A stretch of 64,000 nt of DNA from the NCBI GenBank assembly GCA_958369225.1, contig CATXID010000001.1, positions 62,001 to 126,000 on the forward strand. The letters are read 5' to 3'. Positions within the stretch are counted from its first letter, which is position 1, and the number at the start of each line of letters is the position of its first letter. The DNA comes from an uncultured Collinsella sp. GTDB lineage: Bacteria; Actinomycetota; Coriobacteriia; Coriobacteriales; Coriobacteriaceae. Under the pieces are notes generated by a model. That model was not told the origin of the DNA and did no database searches. It saw only the letters and a program-made list of their open reading frames with translations. This document shows, piece after piece, positions 50,108 to 59,449 of the stretch. The translations under genes and the position numbers were made by a program.

Positions 50108-52334
50108 ACTCGCTTGGGGCAACGTCCGCCGCGCCGGCCGCGATTACCTCGTCTACCTTTTGACGCTCACCCTGGGCGTCACGGTCTTCTATGCCTTTAA
50201 CACCATCTCGATGCAGGTCGACATCGCCGGAATCGATGAAAAGGGCTTGGCGCAGGTTATGGGCAGCATGCTCGGCAACCTGACGTACTTTTTGGCCGGT
50301 GTCATGGCCTTTTTGATGGTGTACGCCAATAACTTCATCATGAAACGTCGCAAGAAGGAGTTTGGCCTGTACCAGGTGCTCGGCATGGGGCGCGGGCGCG
50401 TCGCCACGATCATGGCGCTCGAGACCGTGATAGTATCGGTCGTGGCCTTTGTCGCCGGCATTGTGCTGGGTGTGGGACTCTCCCAGCTCATGACGTTCTT
50501 TACGGCCTCGCTTTTTAAGACACAGATCGCCAATTTCCACTTCTTTTTCTCGGTGCATGCGTTCAATCTGACCCTTGCCTGCATGCTCGTAATGTTTGTG
50601 CTCACGCTACTGCTGAACCTTCGCGCCGTGCGTCGTACCAAACTCATCGAGCTTATGGGTGCCGAGCGTCGCAACGAGAGCATCAAGACACGCAATCCCT
50701 GGATCGCGATTGCCATCTTTGCCGTGGGCGTGGTGCTTGTGGGCGTGGCCTATTACCGTCTGCTACGTGATGGGTTCCCGCTAACCGCGACGGACAGCAA
50801 GCTGCAAGAGGCCATGAGCCAGTTTGGTATTACGACCGCTATGGTTACCGTGGGCACCTTTGCCCTGTTCTGGGGGCTCTCGGGCATGCTTATCAAGCTG
50901 CTGCAGAGCCTGCGCGGCGTGTATTGGCGCGGCCTCAACATGTTTACCGTGCGCCAGCTTGCGGCCAAGGTCAACACGGTGTGCTTTTCGATGGGCGTCA
51001 TTGCGATGCTCCTGTTTTTGGCCATCACCTCGGTGACGTGCGGTATGTCGATTGCCAACGTGATGAACGAAAACCTGGAGCGCTATAATCCGGCCGACAT
51101 GTCGCAGACGTATATCTATTACGCGCCCGATACGCTCGACTACTACAAAGAGTATGTCAATCCGTCTGAGGCCGATCGCATGGTGCTGGCTGATACAACG
51201 GTAGATTTGTACTCCGCATGGCACGGCGATCGTATCGACCCCGATAACGTTGCAGACGGTATTAAAGGCAAGTCGGCAGACAACAACGACGAGACCGGCA
51301 AGAAGGTCAATATCGCCGATGTTGCCGGCGAGCATGTGCAGATCGATTCGTATCTGAGTTACCCGCTTGGCGGCTCGGATCCTTCGGTGACCCCAAGTGA
51401 GATGTGCAAGACCATGGGCGAAAAGCTTCCCAAGGCGTTCGGGGGTAGCAATGCCGACATGACAGGCCTGTCTGTGACGCCGGCAAGTCAGTACAACAAA
51501 TTGCGCCAGATGATGGGCGAGGAGCCGGTGCACATCGGTCACGACCAGTATCTGCTCACGTGTGATATGGGCGGCGAGCTGGTCGACATGTACACCAAGT
51601 ATATGGCTGGCGGCCATACCCTTACCTTGGGCGGGTATACGCTCAAGCCCGCAACCGATAAGTCGGACGAAGATACGGCGGCCATCGCCAACTCGGCGAT
51701 GGGCAGTAATGGGGGTACCGTCGTCGTTGCCGACGAGCTGTTGTCCCAACTTAATCTGCAGCCGTATTCCAGTAGCCTGCTCGTTAACTACAAACAGGGG
51801 ATGGATACGACCGAGGCAGACGAGAGTATTAAATACACTGTGCTCGACAATCTGCTCGTTGACGGCAAGGAGCCGGGGTCGTGGGGAACCTTCATCACAC
51901 GCTCCGAGATGTACGCGCAAGCAGCGCAAATGAACGGTCTTATTAGCTACCTAGCTATCTACATCGGCTTTGTATTGGTCGTTGCATGCGCGGCGATTCT
52001 GTCGATCCAGCAACTCTCCAACGTGGCCGACGGCAGCCGCAGCTATCGTGTGCTGGCACAGATCGGCTGCGACGACCGCCAGATTCGCCATTCGGTGATG
52101 GCGCAGCAAGCGGTATTCTTCCTGTTCCCGCTGGCAGTGGGCCTGGCGCACTCCTTTGTGGCACTTAAGGTGATCATCGAGCTGGTGAGCATATTCGGAA
52201 ATATGAGCATTGGCGGCACCGTGGGCCTCACCTGTGCAATCTTCCTGGCAGCATACGGTGGCTACTTCCTGGTGACCTACCTCATGAGCACCGGCATGGT
52301 ACAAGCTGCCATCGCCACCCGCTACAGCGAGTAA
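50097..52334 (+). CDS. FtsX-like permease, BceB-type
   Basis: The 745-residue membrane protein has the BceB layout. Two N-terminal spans precede a block of spans (~residues 50-320), then a large extracytoplasmic domain (~340-600), then a C-terminal FtsX-like block with about four spans (SYLAIYIGFVLVVACAAILS, FFLFPLAVGLAHSFVALKVI, GGTVGLTCAIFLAAYGGYFL). It forms a transporter with the preceding ATPase. Such systems usually sense or remove peptide antibiotics. Confidence 0.85.
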   Translation: MLCKLAWGNVRRAGRDYLVYLLTLTLGVTVFYAFNTISMQVDIAGIDEKGLAQVMGSMLGNLTYFLAGVMAFLMVYANNFIMKRRKKEFGLYQVLGMGRGRVATIMALETVIVSVVAFVAGIVLGVGLSQLMTFFTASLFKTQIANFHFFFSVHAFNLTLACMLVMFVLTLLLNLRAVRRTKLIELMGAERRNESIKTRNPWIAIAIFAVGVVLVGVAYYRLLRDGFPLTATDSKLQEAMSQFGITTAMVTVGTFALFWGLSGMLIKLLQSLRGVYWRGLNMFTVRQLAAKVNTVCFSMGVIAMLLFLAITSVTCGMSIANVMNENLERYNPADMSQTYIYYAPDTLDYYKEYVNPSEADRMVLADTTVDLYSAWHGDRIDPDNVADGIKGKSADNNDETGKKVNIADVAGEHVQIDSYLSYPLGGSDPSVTPSEMCKTMGEKLPKAFGGSNADMTGLSVTPASQYNKLRQMMGEEPVHIGHDQYLLTCDMGGELVDMYTKYMAGGHTLTLGGYTLKPATDKSDEDTAAIANSAMGSNGGTVVVADELLSQLNLQPYSSSLLVNYKQGMDTTEADESIKYTVLDNLLVDGKEPGSWGTFITRSEMYAQAAQMNGLISYLAIYIGFVLVVACAAILSIQQLSNVADGSRSYRVLAQIGCDDRQIRHSVMAQQAVFFLFPLAVGLAHSFVALKVIIELVSIFGNMSIGGTVGLTCAIFLAAYGGYFLVTYLMSTGMVQAAIATRYSE

Positions 52335-52370
52335 CTCGTTCAGCTTGGAATTATCGTAGGTTGAGCATAA

Positions 52371-52517
52371 GTCAGCGAAAACGCCCCTAAGCGAGCAAGG
52401 TGACGTGAAAGAGGAGGGAAGCGTACTTTGGTACGCGACCGACGATTGAACGTCAGATTGCCGCTTAGGGGCGTTTGCAGCGTCGAGCCGTTACGCGGTT
52501 TGGTAAAACCGCGTAAC
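52371..52517 (-). repeat. Structured repeat, full copy (minus orientation)
   Basis: Read on the minus strand it begins with the GTTACGCGGTTT hairpin, then CGACGCTGC, then an outer stem AACGCCCCTAAGCG / CGCTTAGGGGCGTT and an inner stem with GCGTACCAAAGTACGC. No minus-strand gene precedes it, unlike the lacC and aroF copies. The outer stem differs from those copies on both arms, keeping base pairing. Confidence 0.65.
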
Positions 52518-52574
52518 TTCATCGTAGAAGCGCGTTTGCGGGCGGCGGATGCTCGTCTCCTGTCGCCTGCTCAC

Positions 52575-52612
52575 CGAGGCCCGGCAATTGCCTTAATATC
52601 TTAAGGGCCTCG
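52575..52612 (+). terminator. Terminator-like hairpin before the permease gene
   Basis: CGAGGCCC and GGGCCTCG arms enclose a 22-nt loop. The T-tract is weak (ATTTG). Confidence 0.35.
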
Positions 52613-52643
52613 ATTTGTCCAAGACTGAGCGAAGGAGCTCATC

Positions 52644-54074
52644 ATGAGCGACGGAAAGAAAAAGCTTTCCTTCTTGACGGTCATCTCGACCATCATCTGC
52701 GTCGTCTTCGTTTGCGAGGCCGCCGCACCTGCTGCTGCCATTGGCAACCAGCAGTTCTTCTGGTGGATCTTCCTGATTCTGACCTTCCTGCTCCCTTATG
52801 GCATGGTCGTTGCCGAGCTCGGCACTACCTATGACGGTGAGGGTGGCATTTACGACTGGGTACGCGATGGCCTGGGCGACAAGTGGGGCGCCCGCATTTC
52901 GTACTACTACTGGGTTAACTACCCGCTGTGGATTGCCTCGCTGGCCACTATGTTCCCGGACATTTTGGGCATGGTCTTTGGCGTCGAGTTCAATCTGATT
53001 GCCAAGATTGGTATCGACCTTGCCTTTGTGTGGATCGTCTATCTTATGGGTCGCTCAAAGGCTGCCGACTCCGAGTGGGTCCTGAACGGCGGCGCCATCA
53101 TCAAGGTCGCCGTTGCCGTTATCGTCGGCGCTTTGGGCATTTGGTACGCCATGGAGAACGGTTTTGCGAACGATATGTCCGCTGTCACCTTCTTGCCCGA
53201 GCTCACCAACACCAACGCGCTCGGCTACCTGTCGATCATCATCTTTAACTTCATGGGCTTCGAGGTCATCTGCACCATGACCGACGATATGGCCGATCCC
53301 GCTCGCGATATCCCCAAGGCTATCATCGTCGGCGGCCTGTCCATCGCCGTGATCTACCTGTTCGCTGGCTTTGGCATCGGCGCTGCTGTGTCGGCCGATT
53401 CCATCGATCCCGACTACGGCATGATTTACGCTGTCCAGACTATTGTGGGCGATTCCATGATCTTTAAGGTCATCTGCATCGCCTTCCTGATCACGCTGTT
53501 CGCCAACATGGCTGCCTGGTCCTTCGGCGTCAACTCCGTTGCTCGCTATGCTGCCGAGCATGGCAACATGCCCAAGGTCTTCGCCTCGATGATCTCGGAT
53601 GACGACATGCCCAACGGCGCCAACCTGGTCAACGCCATCGTTGCCTCCCTGGTGCTGTGCCTGCAGCTGGTTCCCATCGACGCCATCTCCAACGGTGTCT
53701 TCTGGATGCTCTTCGGTACCTCCGTTGTCTTCCTGCTGCTGACCTACATCCCGATGTTCCCGGCATTCCTCAATCTTCGTAAGAACGACCCCAACCGTGA
53801 GCGTATCTTTACGTTCCCGTTTAAGGGCGCCATGATGAAGGTCATGCTGGCTATTCCCTGCATCGAGCTGATTCTGGCTATCGTTGCAACGCTGATTCCG
53901 TTCTCTGTCGATGAGATCGGCAATAAGGTCCCGATGATCGTCATCTTCATCGTGCTCTTGCTTATTGGCGAGGTTGTCCGCGTCGTCAGTGCTAAGGGCC
54001 GCGAGACCGAGTACAAGGGTCTCACTCCCGAGCTGGCTGCTCAGCGCCTCGCTGAGGAGTCCGAGGAGGACTAG
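52644..54074 (+). CDS. APC-family amino acid/amine permease, probably agmatine-putrescine exchanger
   Basis: The 476-residue protein has about twelve membrane helices and the APC superfamily pattern: FLTVISTIICVVFVCEAAAP, VVAELGTTYDGEGGIYDWVR, and GFEVICTMTDDMADPARDIP. It lies directly upstream of agmatine deiminase, so an AguD-like agmatine/putrescine antiporter is the most likely role. Another polyamine or amino acid exchange is possible. A GCGTACCAACGTACGC hairpin lies after its stop (54106-54121). Confidence 0.8.
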   Translation: MSDGKKKLSFLTVISTIICVVFVCEAAAPAAAIGNQQFFWWIFLILTFLLPYGMVVAELGTTYDGEGGIYDWVRDGLGDKWGARISYYYWVNYPLWIASLATMFPDILGMVFGVEFNLIAKIGIDLAFVWIVYLMGRSKAADSEWVLNGGAIIKVAVAVIVGALGIWYAMENGFANDMSAVTFLPELTNTNALGYLSIIIFNFMGFEVICTMTDDMADPARDIPKAIIVGGLSIAVIYLFAGFGIGAAVSADSIDPDYGMIYAVQTIVGDSMIFKVICIAFLITLFANMAAWSFGVNSVARYAAEHGNMPKVFASMISDDDMPNGANLVNAIVASLVLCLQLVPIDAISNGVFWMLFGTSVVFLLLTYIPMFPAFLNLRKNDPNRERIFTFPFKGAMMKVMLAIPCIELILAIVATLIPFSVDEIGNKVPMIVIFIVLLLIGEVVRVVSAKGRETEYKGLTPELAAQRLAEESEED

Positions 54075-54442
54075 AGCACCCGGATTCGGGGCTCCAACCT
54101 TCCTCGCGTACCAACGTACGCTTCGTCGGGCTTGTCGCTCCCAACTCGGGACACTCTAGCCTCTTCGGAGGCGTGCCCAAGCAACGGGTTTGCTAACCTT
54201 TCTCTGAGGTGGGTGTGAGCTATTGCTCCGGTAACCACCGCCCGCCCCAATCTCTCTTCCGTATCCTTCGTGCGTTTTGTCTCCGCGCACCGGGTTACGT
54301 CGTCGCTTGCCGGTGTGACATCCGTGAAAACCGGTGCCAGGCGCCCCGACCTTTACCGGGGAACGGGCGCCTACCATCTCTTGGTTTTAGGCTGAGGGTA
54401 ACCCGCCCGCAGCAAGCGATCGTTCGATTTGGAGGAAATCTT
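54075..54442 (+). other. Leader of agmatine deiminase gene with stacked hairpins
   Basis: The 368-bp gap contains a GCGTAC-CAAC-GTACGC hairpin at 54106-54121. At 54337-54370 lies AGGCGCCC...GGGCGCCT, enclosing an inner stem, within an outer AAAACC/GGTTTT. GGAGGAAAT precedes the next ATG. This may be a structured leader or attenuator; no known riboswitch class was evident to me. Confidence 0.35.
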
Positions 54443-55648
54443 ATGCGTACGATCACCGAGTCCGAGTCCACCCCTAAGGCCGACGGCTTCTTTATGCCCG
54501 CTGAGTTCGCTCCGCAGGATCGCGTGTGGATGGGTTGGCCCCACCGCACCGACACCTGGGCCCACGGCGCCAAGCCGGCTCAGAAGCAGTATGCCGCCAT
54601 CGCTCGCGCCATCGCCGAGTTCACTCCGGTCACCATGTGCGCCAACCAGGCCGACTACGCCAACTGCAAGGCTGCCTTTGAGGAAGACGAGAACGTTACC
54701 GTTATCGAGATGACCACCGACGACGCTTGGTTCCGCGACACCGCTGCCACTTTTGTTATCAATGGCAAGGGCGATAAGCGCGCCAACCACTGGCACTTCA
54801 ACGCCTACGGCGGCCTCGTCGACGGCCTCTATTTCCCGTGGGACAAGGACGAGCAGATCGCCCTTAAGATAGCTGAGCTTTCCGGCTGCCGTCGCTATCG
54901 TCCCGATGACATGATCCTCGAGGGCGGTTCCATCACCGTCGACGGCGAAGGCACCGTGGTCGTGACCGACCAGTGCCTGCTTTCCCCGGGCCGCACCTGC
55001 TCTGCGGTTCTGGAGGAGGAAGAGGATCCCGAGTCCATCTGGCCCAAGTTCAAGAGGAAGTTTGAGCCCTGGAGTGAGGAACTTCGCGCCTATATGGACG
55101 AGCACCTCAAGGAGTACCTGGGTGTCGAGAAGGTCATCTGGGTTAAGGAGGGTATCGATCCCGAGGAGACCAACGGTCACATCGATGATGTCGCTACGTT
55201 CATCGCTCCGGGCGTTATGGCCTGCATCTGGACCGACGATCCCGAGTATCCGTTCTACGAGCAGTGCCACGCTGTCTACGAGACCCTCTCCAACGCCGTT
55301 GACGCCAAGGGCCGCAAGATGAAGGTCTACAAGCTCTGTATGCCTGTGAACCCGCTGTTCATGGACCAGGCTTCCTGCGACACCATCGACGCCGACGAGA
55401 ACGCCGAGCCGCGCGTTGCCAACGAGCCACTGATCGCCTCCTACATGAACTACCTGGTCACCAACCACGGCGTTATCGTCCCGCAGTACGGTGACGAGAA
55501 CGATCAGATTGCCGTTGACACGCTCCAGAAGATCTACGACGAGGTCTGGGGCGAGGGCGTCTACAAGTGCGTCGGCGTTCAGTCCGAGCAGGTCGTCTTC
55601 GGTGGCGGCAATATCCACTGCATTACGCAGCAGGAGCCCTCGGTGTAA
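54443..55648 (+). CDS. aguA: Agmatine deiminase
   Basis: The 401-residue protein is a peptidyl-arginine-deiminase-fold enzyme: MGWPHRTDTWAHGAKPAQKQ, TTDDAWFRDTAATFVIN, WHFNAYGG, EGGSITVDGEGTVVVTDQCL, NGHIDDVATFIAPG, and the catalytic Cys in VVFGGGNIHCITQQEP. It converts agmatine into N-carbamoylputrescine and ammonia. Putrescine carbamoyltransferase and carbamate kinase genes, the usual partners, are not in the window. GGAGG precedes ATG 54443. Confidence 0.93.
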   Translation: MRTITESESTPKADGFFMPAEFAPQDRVWMGWPHRTDTWAHGAKPAQKQYAAIARAIAEFTPVTMCANQADYANCKAAFEEDENVTVIEMTTDDAWFRDTAATFVINGKGDKRANHWHFNAYGGLVDGLYFPWDKDEQIALKIAELSGCRRYRPDDMILEGGSITVDGEGTVVVTDQCLLSPGRTCSAVLEEEEDPESIWPKFKRKFEPWSEELRAYMDEHLKEYLGVEKVIWVKEGIDPEETNGHIDDVATFIAPGVMACIWTDDPEYPFYEQCHAVYETLSNAVDAKGRKMKVYKLCMPVNPLFMDQASCDTIDADENAEPRVANEPLIASYMNYLVTNHGVIVPQYGDENDQIAVDTLQKIYDEVWGEGVYKCVGVQSEQVVFGGGNIHCITQQEPSV

Positions 55649-55675
55649 CTGTCTGTCTTCCCGAGGCACGGCACC

Positions 55676-55733
55676 TTCCCGTTCAATCGTCGCTTGCGTA
55701 CCCAAAGTACGCGGCGTTCCTCTTTCACGGGAA
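55676..55733 (+). repeat. Post-stop hairpin module related to the structured repeat
   Basis: TTCCCGT/ACGGGAA outer arms enclose TTCAATCGTCG, GCGTACCCAAAGTACGC and TTCCTCTTTCACG. The same words in the same order occur in the middle of the repeat at 52371-52517. It begins 27 bp after the agmatine deiminase stop. Confidence 0.5.
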
Positions 55734-55834
55734 TCTGTCGCACCTCAGAAACCCAGCCGATCAAACGGACCGACGTAGCTTGTTACCGCATTAGTCATTG
55801 GTGCCAACCCTGGCAACGATGCAGGTCGAAAAAC

Positions 55835-55982
55835 GTCAGCGAAAACCCGCCAAAGCGAGCAAGGTGCCTTGAAGCGAGGCGGCATTGACCTTTTGGTCAT
55901 GCCGTCGAAACTGAAAGGCAGATTGCCGTTCTGGCGGGTTTGCAGCGTCGAGCCGTTACGGCGTTTGGTAAAACCGCGTAAC
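55835..55982 (-). repeat. Structured repeat, full copy (after aroF)
   Basis: On the minus strand the GTTACGCGGTTTTACC hairpin begins inside the aroF stop codon (TAGTTACG). The linker CGACGCTGC, an outer stem AAACCCGCCAGAACG / CGCTTTGGCGGGTTT and an inner stem around GGTCATGCCG follow. Confidence 0.7.
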
Positions 55983-57013
55983 TAAATACGCTCCGCGATC
56001 TCGTGGATGAGGTAGTCGGTCTTTTCCCAGCCCAGGCACGGGTCGGTGATCGACTTGCCAAAGACGCCGCCGTCGACCGGCTGGTTGCCGTCTTCCAGGT
56101 AGGACTCGATCATAAAGCCCTTGACCAGCTTGGAGATGGACTCGTTGCGGCGGCAGCTGTCGAGCACCTCCTTGCAAATGCGATACTGCTCCAGCGGACG
56201 CTTGCCCGAGTTGTCGTGGTTGCAGTCGATGATCGCTGCGGGATTGGCATAGCCGGCGTGCTCGGTATAGCGCTCGGCCAGGCGCTCCAGGTGCTCGTAG
56301 TGGTAGTTGGGGTAGGTGCGCCCATCGAGACCGATGTAGCCACGCATAACGGCGTGCGCGAGCGGATTGCCGTCGCATTCGACCTCCCAGTTGCGGAAGA
56401 TGAAGCTCTGGTGCGCCTGCGCGGCGTAAATGGAGTTGAGCATAACGGTGGTAGAGCCGGCGGTGGGGTTCTTCATACCCACGGGTACCGAAATGCCGCT
56501 CGACACCAGGCGATGCTCCTGGTTCTCGACCGAGCGCGCGCCCACGGCAACATAGCTCAGCAGGTCAACGAGGTACTGGTAATTGGACGGATAGAGCATC
56601 TCGTCGGCGGTGAAGAAGCCCGTTTCCTCAATAACGCGCAGGTGCATATGGCGGATGGCCTTGACGCCCTCGAGCAAGTCGTCGGGGGCCTCGGGGTTGG
56701 GGTTGTGCAGCAGGCCCTTGTAGCCGGTGCCCTTGGTGCGCGGCTTGTTGGTGTAGACGCGCGGAATGATGATGAGCTTGTCCTTGACCTCCTCGGCGGT
56801 TTTGGCCAGTCGGTTCATGTACTCAAGCACCGAATCCTCGCGGTCGGCAGAGCACGGGCCGATGATGAGCACCTTACGTGCGTCCTCGCCGGTAAAGACT
56901 TTGGCGACCTCGGCGTCAAATGCCTGCTTTTTGGCGGTAAGCTCGGCAGAAAGCGGCATTTCCTCGCGGATCTCCATGGGGATCGGCAACTTGCGTTTGA
57001 ATTCCATGGCCAT
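55982..57013 (-). CDS. aroF: 3-deoxy-7-phosphoheptulonate (DAHP) synthase, class I
   Basis: The 343-residue enzyme condenses phosphoenolpyruvate and erythrose-4-phosphate in the first step of aromatic amino acid synthesis. Visible landmarks are VLIIGPCSADREDSVLEYMN, RVYTNKPRTKGTGYKGLLHN, VGARSVENQEHRLVSSGISV, MKNPTAGSTTVMLNSI and IDCNHDNSGKRPLEQYRI. It belongs to the AroF/G/H group. The paralogue type (Phe, Tyr or Trp sensitivity) cannot be read. GAGGAGG precedes ATG 57013. The gene stands alone. Confidence 0.92.
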   Translation of the reverse strand: MAMEFKRKLPIPMEIREEMPLSAELTAKKQAFDAEVAKVFTGEDARKVLIIGPCSADREDSVLEYMNRLAKTAEEVKDKLIIIPRVYTNKPRTKGTGYKGLLHNPNPEAPDDLLEGVKAIRHMHLRVIEETGFFTADEMLYPSNYQYLVDLLSYVAVGARSVENQEHRLVSSGISVPVGMKNPTAGSTTVMLNSIYAAQAHQSFIFRNWEVECDGNPLAHAVMRGYIGLDGRTYPNYHYEHLERLAERYTEHAGYANPAAIIDCNHDNSGKRPLEQYRICKEVLDSCRRNESISKLVKGFMIESYLEDGNQPVDGGVFGKSITDPCLGWEKTDYLIHEIAERI

Positions 57014-57235
57014 AGGGGCCTCCTCAATCTATAGAAAGAGCAATAAGCGTATTGTCGAATGCTCGGCATTATCCGCTGTCGCACGCTAAAGTGCAAGCCC
57101 TTGCTACCCCGAAACCTACCAAAAAGGGACAGGTTTATTTTGGCAGGTTTTATCTGGGGAAACGCCGGAGGATGTCGGGAGGGAGCTGCGCCGCGCGGGA
57201 CCCTAAGGCTGTTGTCGGTTCCCCAGGAAACACCT

Positions 57236-57467
57236 CGTGGGCAAAAAATGCCAAATATGAGTACGGTTGCTAACCTAGTAACATATCGGTCTAGCGAGAT
57301 AATAGACAAAGTGAAAAATACGTTCATTAACGTTGGCACGCAGAAGCCTGCTAACGGGCGTTTTGATTAATTCGAAGGCGTATAGAGGCTGCAAAGAGGT
57401 CGTTTGAGGTGGTTTTTGCTGTTACTAAAAAGGTGACAGTACTCATATTTGCCCTTTTTTGCCCACG
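57236..57467. repeat. Intergenic element with matching inverted ends (copy B)
   Basis: Left end 57236-57268 (CGTGGGCAAAAAATGCCAAA...) and right end 57435-57467 are inverted copies with three mismatches. Both contain CAAATATGAGTAC-GTT as in copy A at 3137. The interior shares little with copy A beyond a CTAG/AATAGACAAA-like part. No ORF of note lies inside. Confidence 0.6.
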
Positions 57468-57592
57468 GGGTCTGGAAAGCGCCGTCAATGAGGTCTCGGG
57501 GAAGGCGTTTCGAGGCTCGAAGGACACAAAACGGGGGCGCAGGTTGTCCTGCGCCCCCGTTCTCGGGCGTCATCATTTCTCTGCGGCCGTAT

Positions 57593-59449
57593 CTACGCCG
57601 CCTCGTCGAACTGCGAGTTGTACAGGTCGGCGTAGAAGCCGCCTTGGGCGAGTAACTCGTCGTGCGTGCCCTTCTCGACGATGTCGCCGTCGCGGATCAC
57701 CAAGATCACGTCGGCGTTGCGGATCGTGGACAGGCGGTGCGCGATGACAAAGCTCGTGCGGCCCTGCATTAGCGCATCCATGGCACGCTGAATAAGCTCC
57801 TCGGTACGAGTGTCAACGTTGGAGGTCGCCTCGTCCAAAATCAGCGCCGGACGGTCGGCCAAAATGGCACGGGCGATGGTCACGAGCTGGCGCTGACCCT
57901 GCGACAGGTTGGTGCCCTCCTCGTTGATCATAAAGTCGTAACCGCCGGCGAGCGTATGAATAAAGTGGTCGCAGCGTGCGGCGCGTGCGGCGGCCTCGAC
58001 TTCGGCATCGCTCGCATCGGGGCGTCCGTAGCGGATGTTTTCGCGGATGGTGCCGTTAAACAGCCAGGTATCCTGCAGCACCATGGCAAACTCGCCGCGC
58101 AGCGCCGCGCGGTCCCAGTCGCGCACGTCGACGCCCTCGACGCGCAGCGAACCGCCGTCCACATCGTAGAAGCGCTGCAGCAGCTTAATGAGCGTGGTCT
58201 TGCCGGCGCCGGTGGGGCCGACGATAGCGATGGTCTGGCCGGGCTGCGCCTCGCAGCTAAAGTCGTGGATGATGGTCTTGTCGGGCGTGTAGCCAAACTT
58301 GACATGGTCGAACTCCACGTGACCGGGGCGCTTCTCGGGGATCTGCGCGTCGGTCTTTTGCTCCTCCTCGGGCGCGGCCAGGAACTCAAAGACGCGCTCG
58401 GTGGCAGCGGCCATCGACTGCATCGTGTTGCTCACGTTGCCCAGCTGCTGCACGGGTTGCGTAAAGTTGCGAACGTACTGGATAAAGCTCTGAATGTCGC
58501 CGGGCGTGGCATTGCCGGTCAGCGCGAGCTGCGCGCCCACCACGACGACGCCCACGTAGCCCATGTTACCTACCAAGCTCATAAGCGGCATCATCAGGCC
58601 CGACAGGAACTGCGAGCGCCAGCCGCTAATAAAGAGACGGTCGTTTTGGCGGTCGAACTCCTCGATCGAAGCCTCGGCGCGGTCGAACACCTGAATGACG
58701 TTCTGGCCGGCAAAATCCTCCTCGATAATGCCGTTGACGGTGCCCAAAACCTGCTGTTGCTCGCGGAAGTACGGCTGCGAGAAGTGAATCATCACCATCA
58801 GGATAATCGCGGCGGCCGGCAGCGTGAGCACGGTGACGCCGGTGAGCGGCAGGCTGATCGACAGCATCATGACGAGCACGCCGATAATCTGCGTGACGGA
58901 CGTAATAAGCTGCGTCACGCTCTGGTTGAGCGACTGGCCGAGTGTATCGACGTCGTTGGTGATGCGGCTGAGCACGTCGCCCTTGCTATGGCCGTTGAAG
59001 TAGCTCATCGGAACGATAGCGATCTTGGCGGCGATCTCCTTGCGCATGCGGTAGCAAATCTTTTGCGTGACACCGGTCATGAGCCAGCCCTGGATGAGGC
59101 TGCAGATAGAGCTCGCCAGGTACAGGCAGAGCAAAAAGCCGAGCGTCTTGGCGATCCAGTTAAAGTCGACATCGCCGGTACCGTTGACTTTGGCAACCAG
59201 GCCCTCAAACAGCTTGGTCGTAACCTGGCCGAGCACCTTGGGCCCCACAATGTTAAAGATGACCGAGCACACGGCAAAGGCGACGGCGGCAAACACGGCA
59301 ATCTTGTGCTGTCCAATATAGCCGAGCAGCTGCCTCATGGTGCCTTTAAAGTTCTTGGCCTTTTCGCCGCGACGCATGCCGCCCATGCGGCCCATGGGTC
59401 CACGCTGACGGGTGGGCTTGGGAATTTGGGTCTTGGTCTCGTCTGCCAT
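57593..59449 (-). CDS. ABC exporter half-transporter, subunit 2
   Basis: The 618-residue protein has a six-helix membrane domain (~60-340) and an ATPase domain: Walker A VGPTGAGKTTLIKLL, signature LSQGQRQLVTIARAILADRP, Walker B LILDEATSNVD and H-loop IAHRLSTIRNAD. The catalytic Glu is present. It forms a heterodimer with the upstream subunit, with which it overlaps as TAATG. Such pairs (LmrCD/BmrCD-like) export drugs, lipids or peptides. A Thr/Arg-rich ~40-residue N-terminus precedes the first span. Confidence 0.9.
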   Translation of the reverse strand: MADETKTQIPKPTRQRGPMGRMGGMRRGEKAKNFKGTMRQLLGYIGQHKIAVFAAVAFAVCSVIFNIVGPKVLGQVTTKLFEGLVAKVNGTGDVDFNWIAKTLGFLLCLYLASSICSLIQGWLMTGVTQKICYRMRKEIAAKIAIVPMSYFNGHSKGDVLSRITNDVDTLGQSLNQSVTQLITSVTQIIGVLVMMLSISLPLTGVTVLTLPAAAIILMVMIHFSQPYFREQQQVLGTVNGIIEEDFAGQNVIQVFDRAEASIEEFDRQNDRLFISGWRSQFLSGLMMPLMSLVGNMGYVGVVVVGAQLALTGNATPGDIQSFIQYVRNFTQPVQQLGNVSNTMQSMAAATERVFEFLAAPEEEQKTDAQIPEKRPGHVEFDHVKFGYTPDKTIIHDFSCEAQPGQTIAIVGPTGAGKTTLIKLLQRFYDVDGGSLRVEGVDVRDWDRAALRGEFAMVLQDTWLFNGTIRENIRYGRPDASDAEVEAAARAARCDHFIHTLAGGYDFMINEEGTNLSQGQRQLVTIARAILADRPALILDEATSNVDTRTEELIQRAMDALMQGRTSFVIAHRLSTIRNADVILVIRDGDIVEKGTHDELLAQGGFYADLYNSQFDEAA

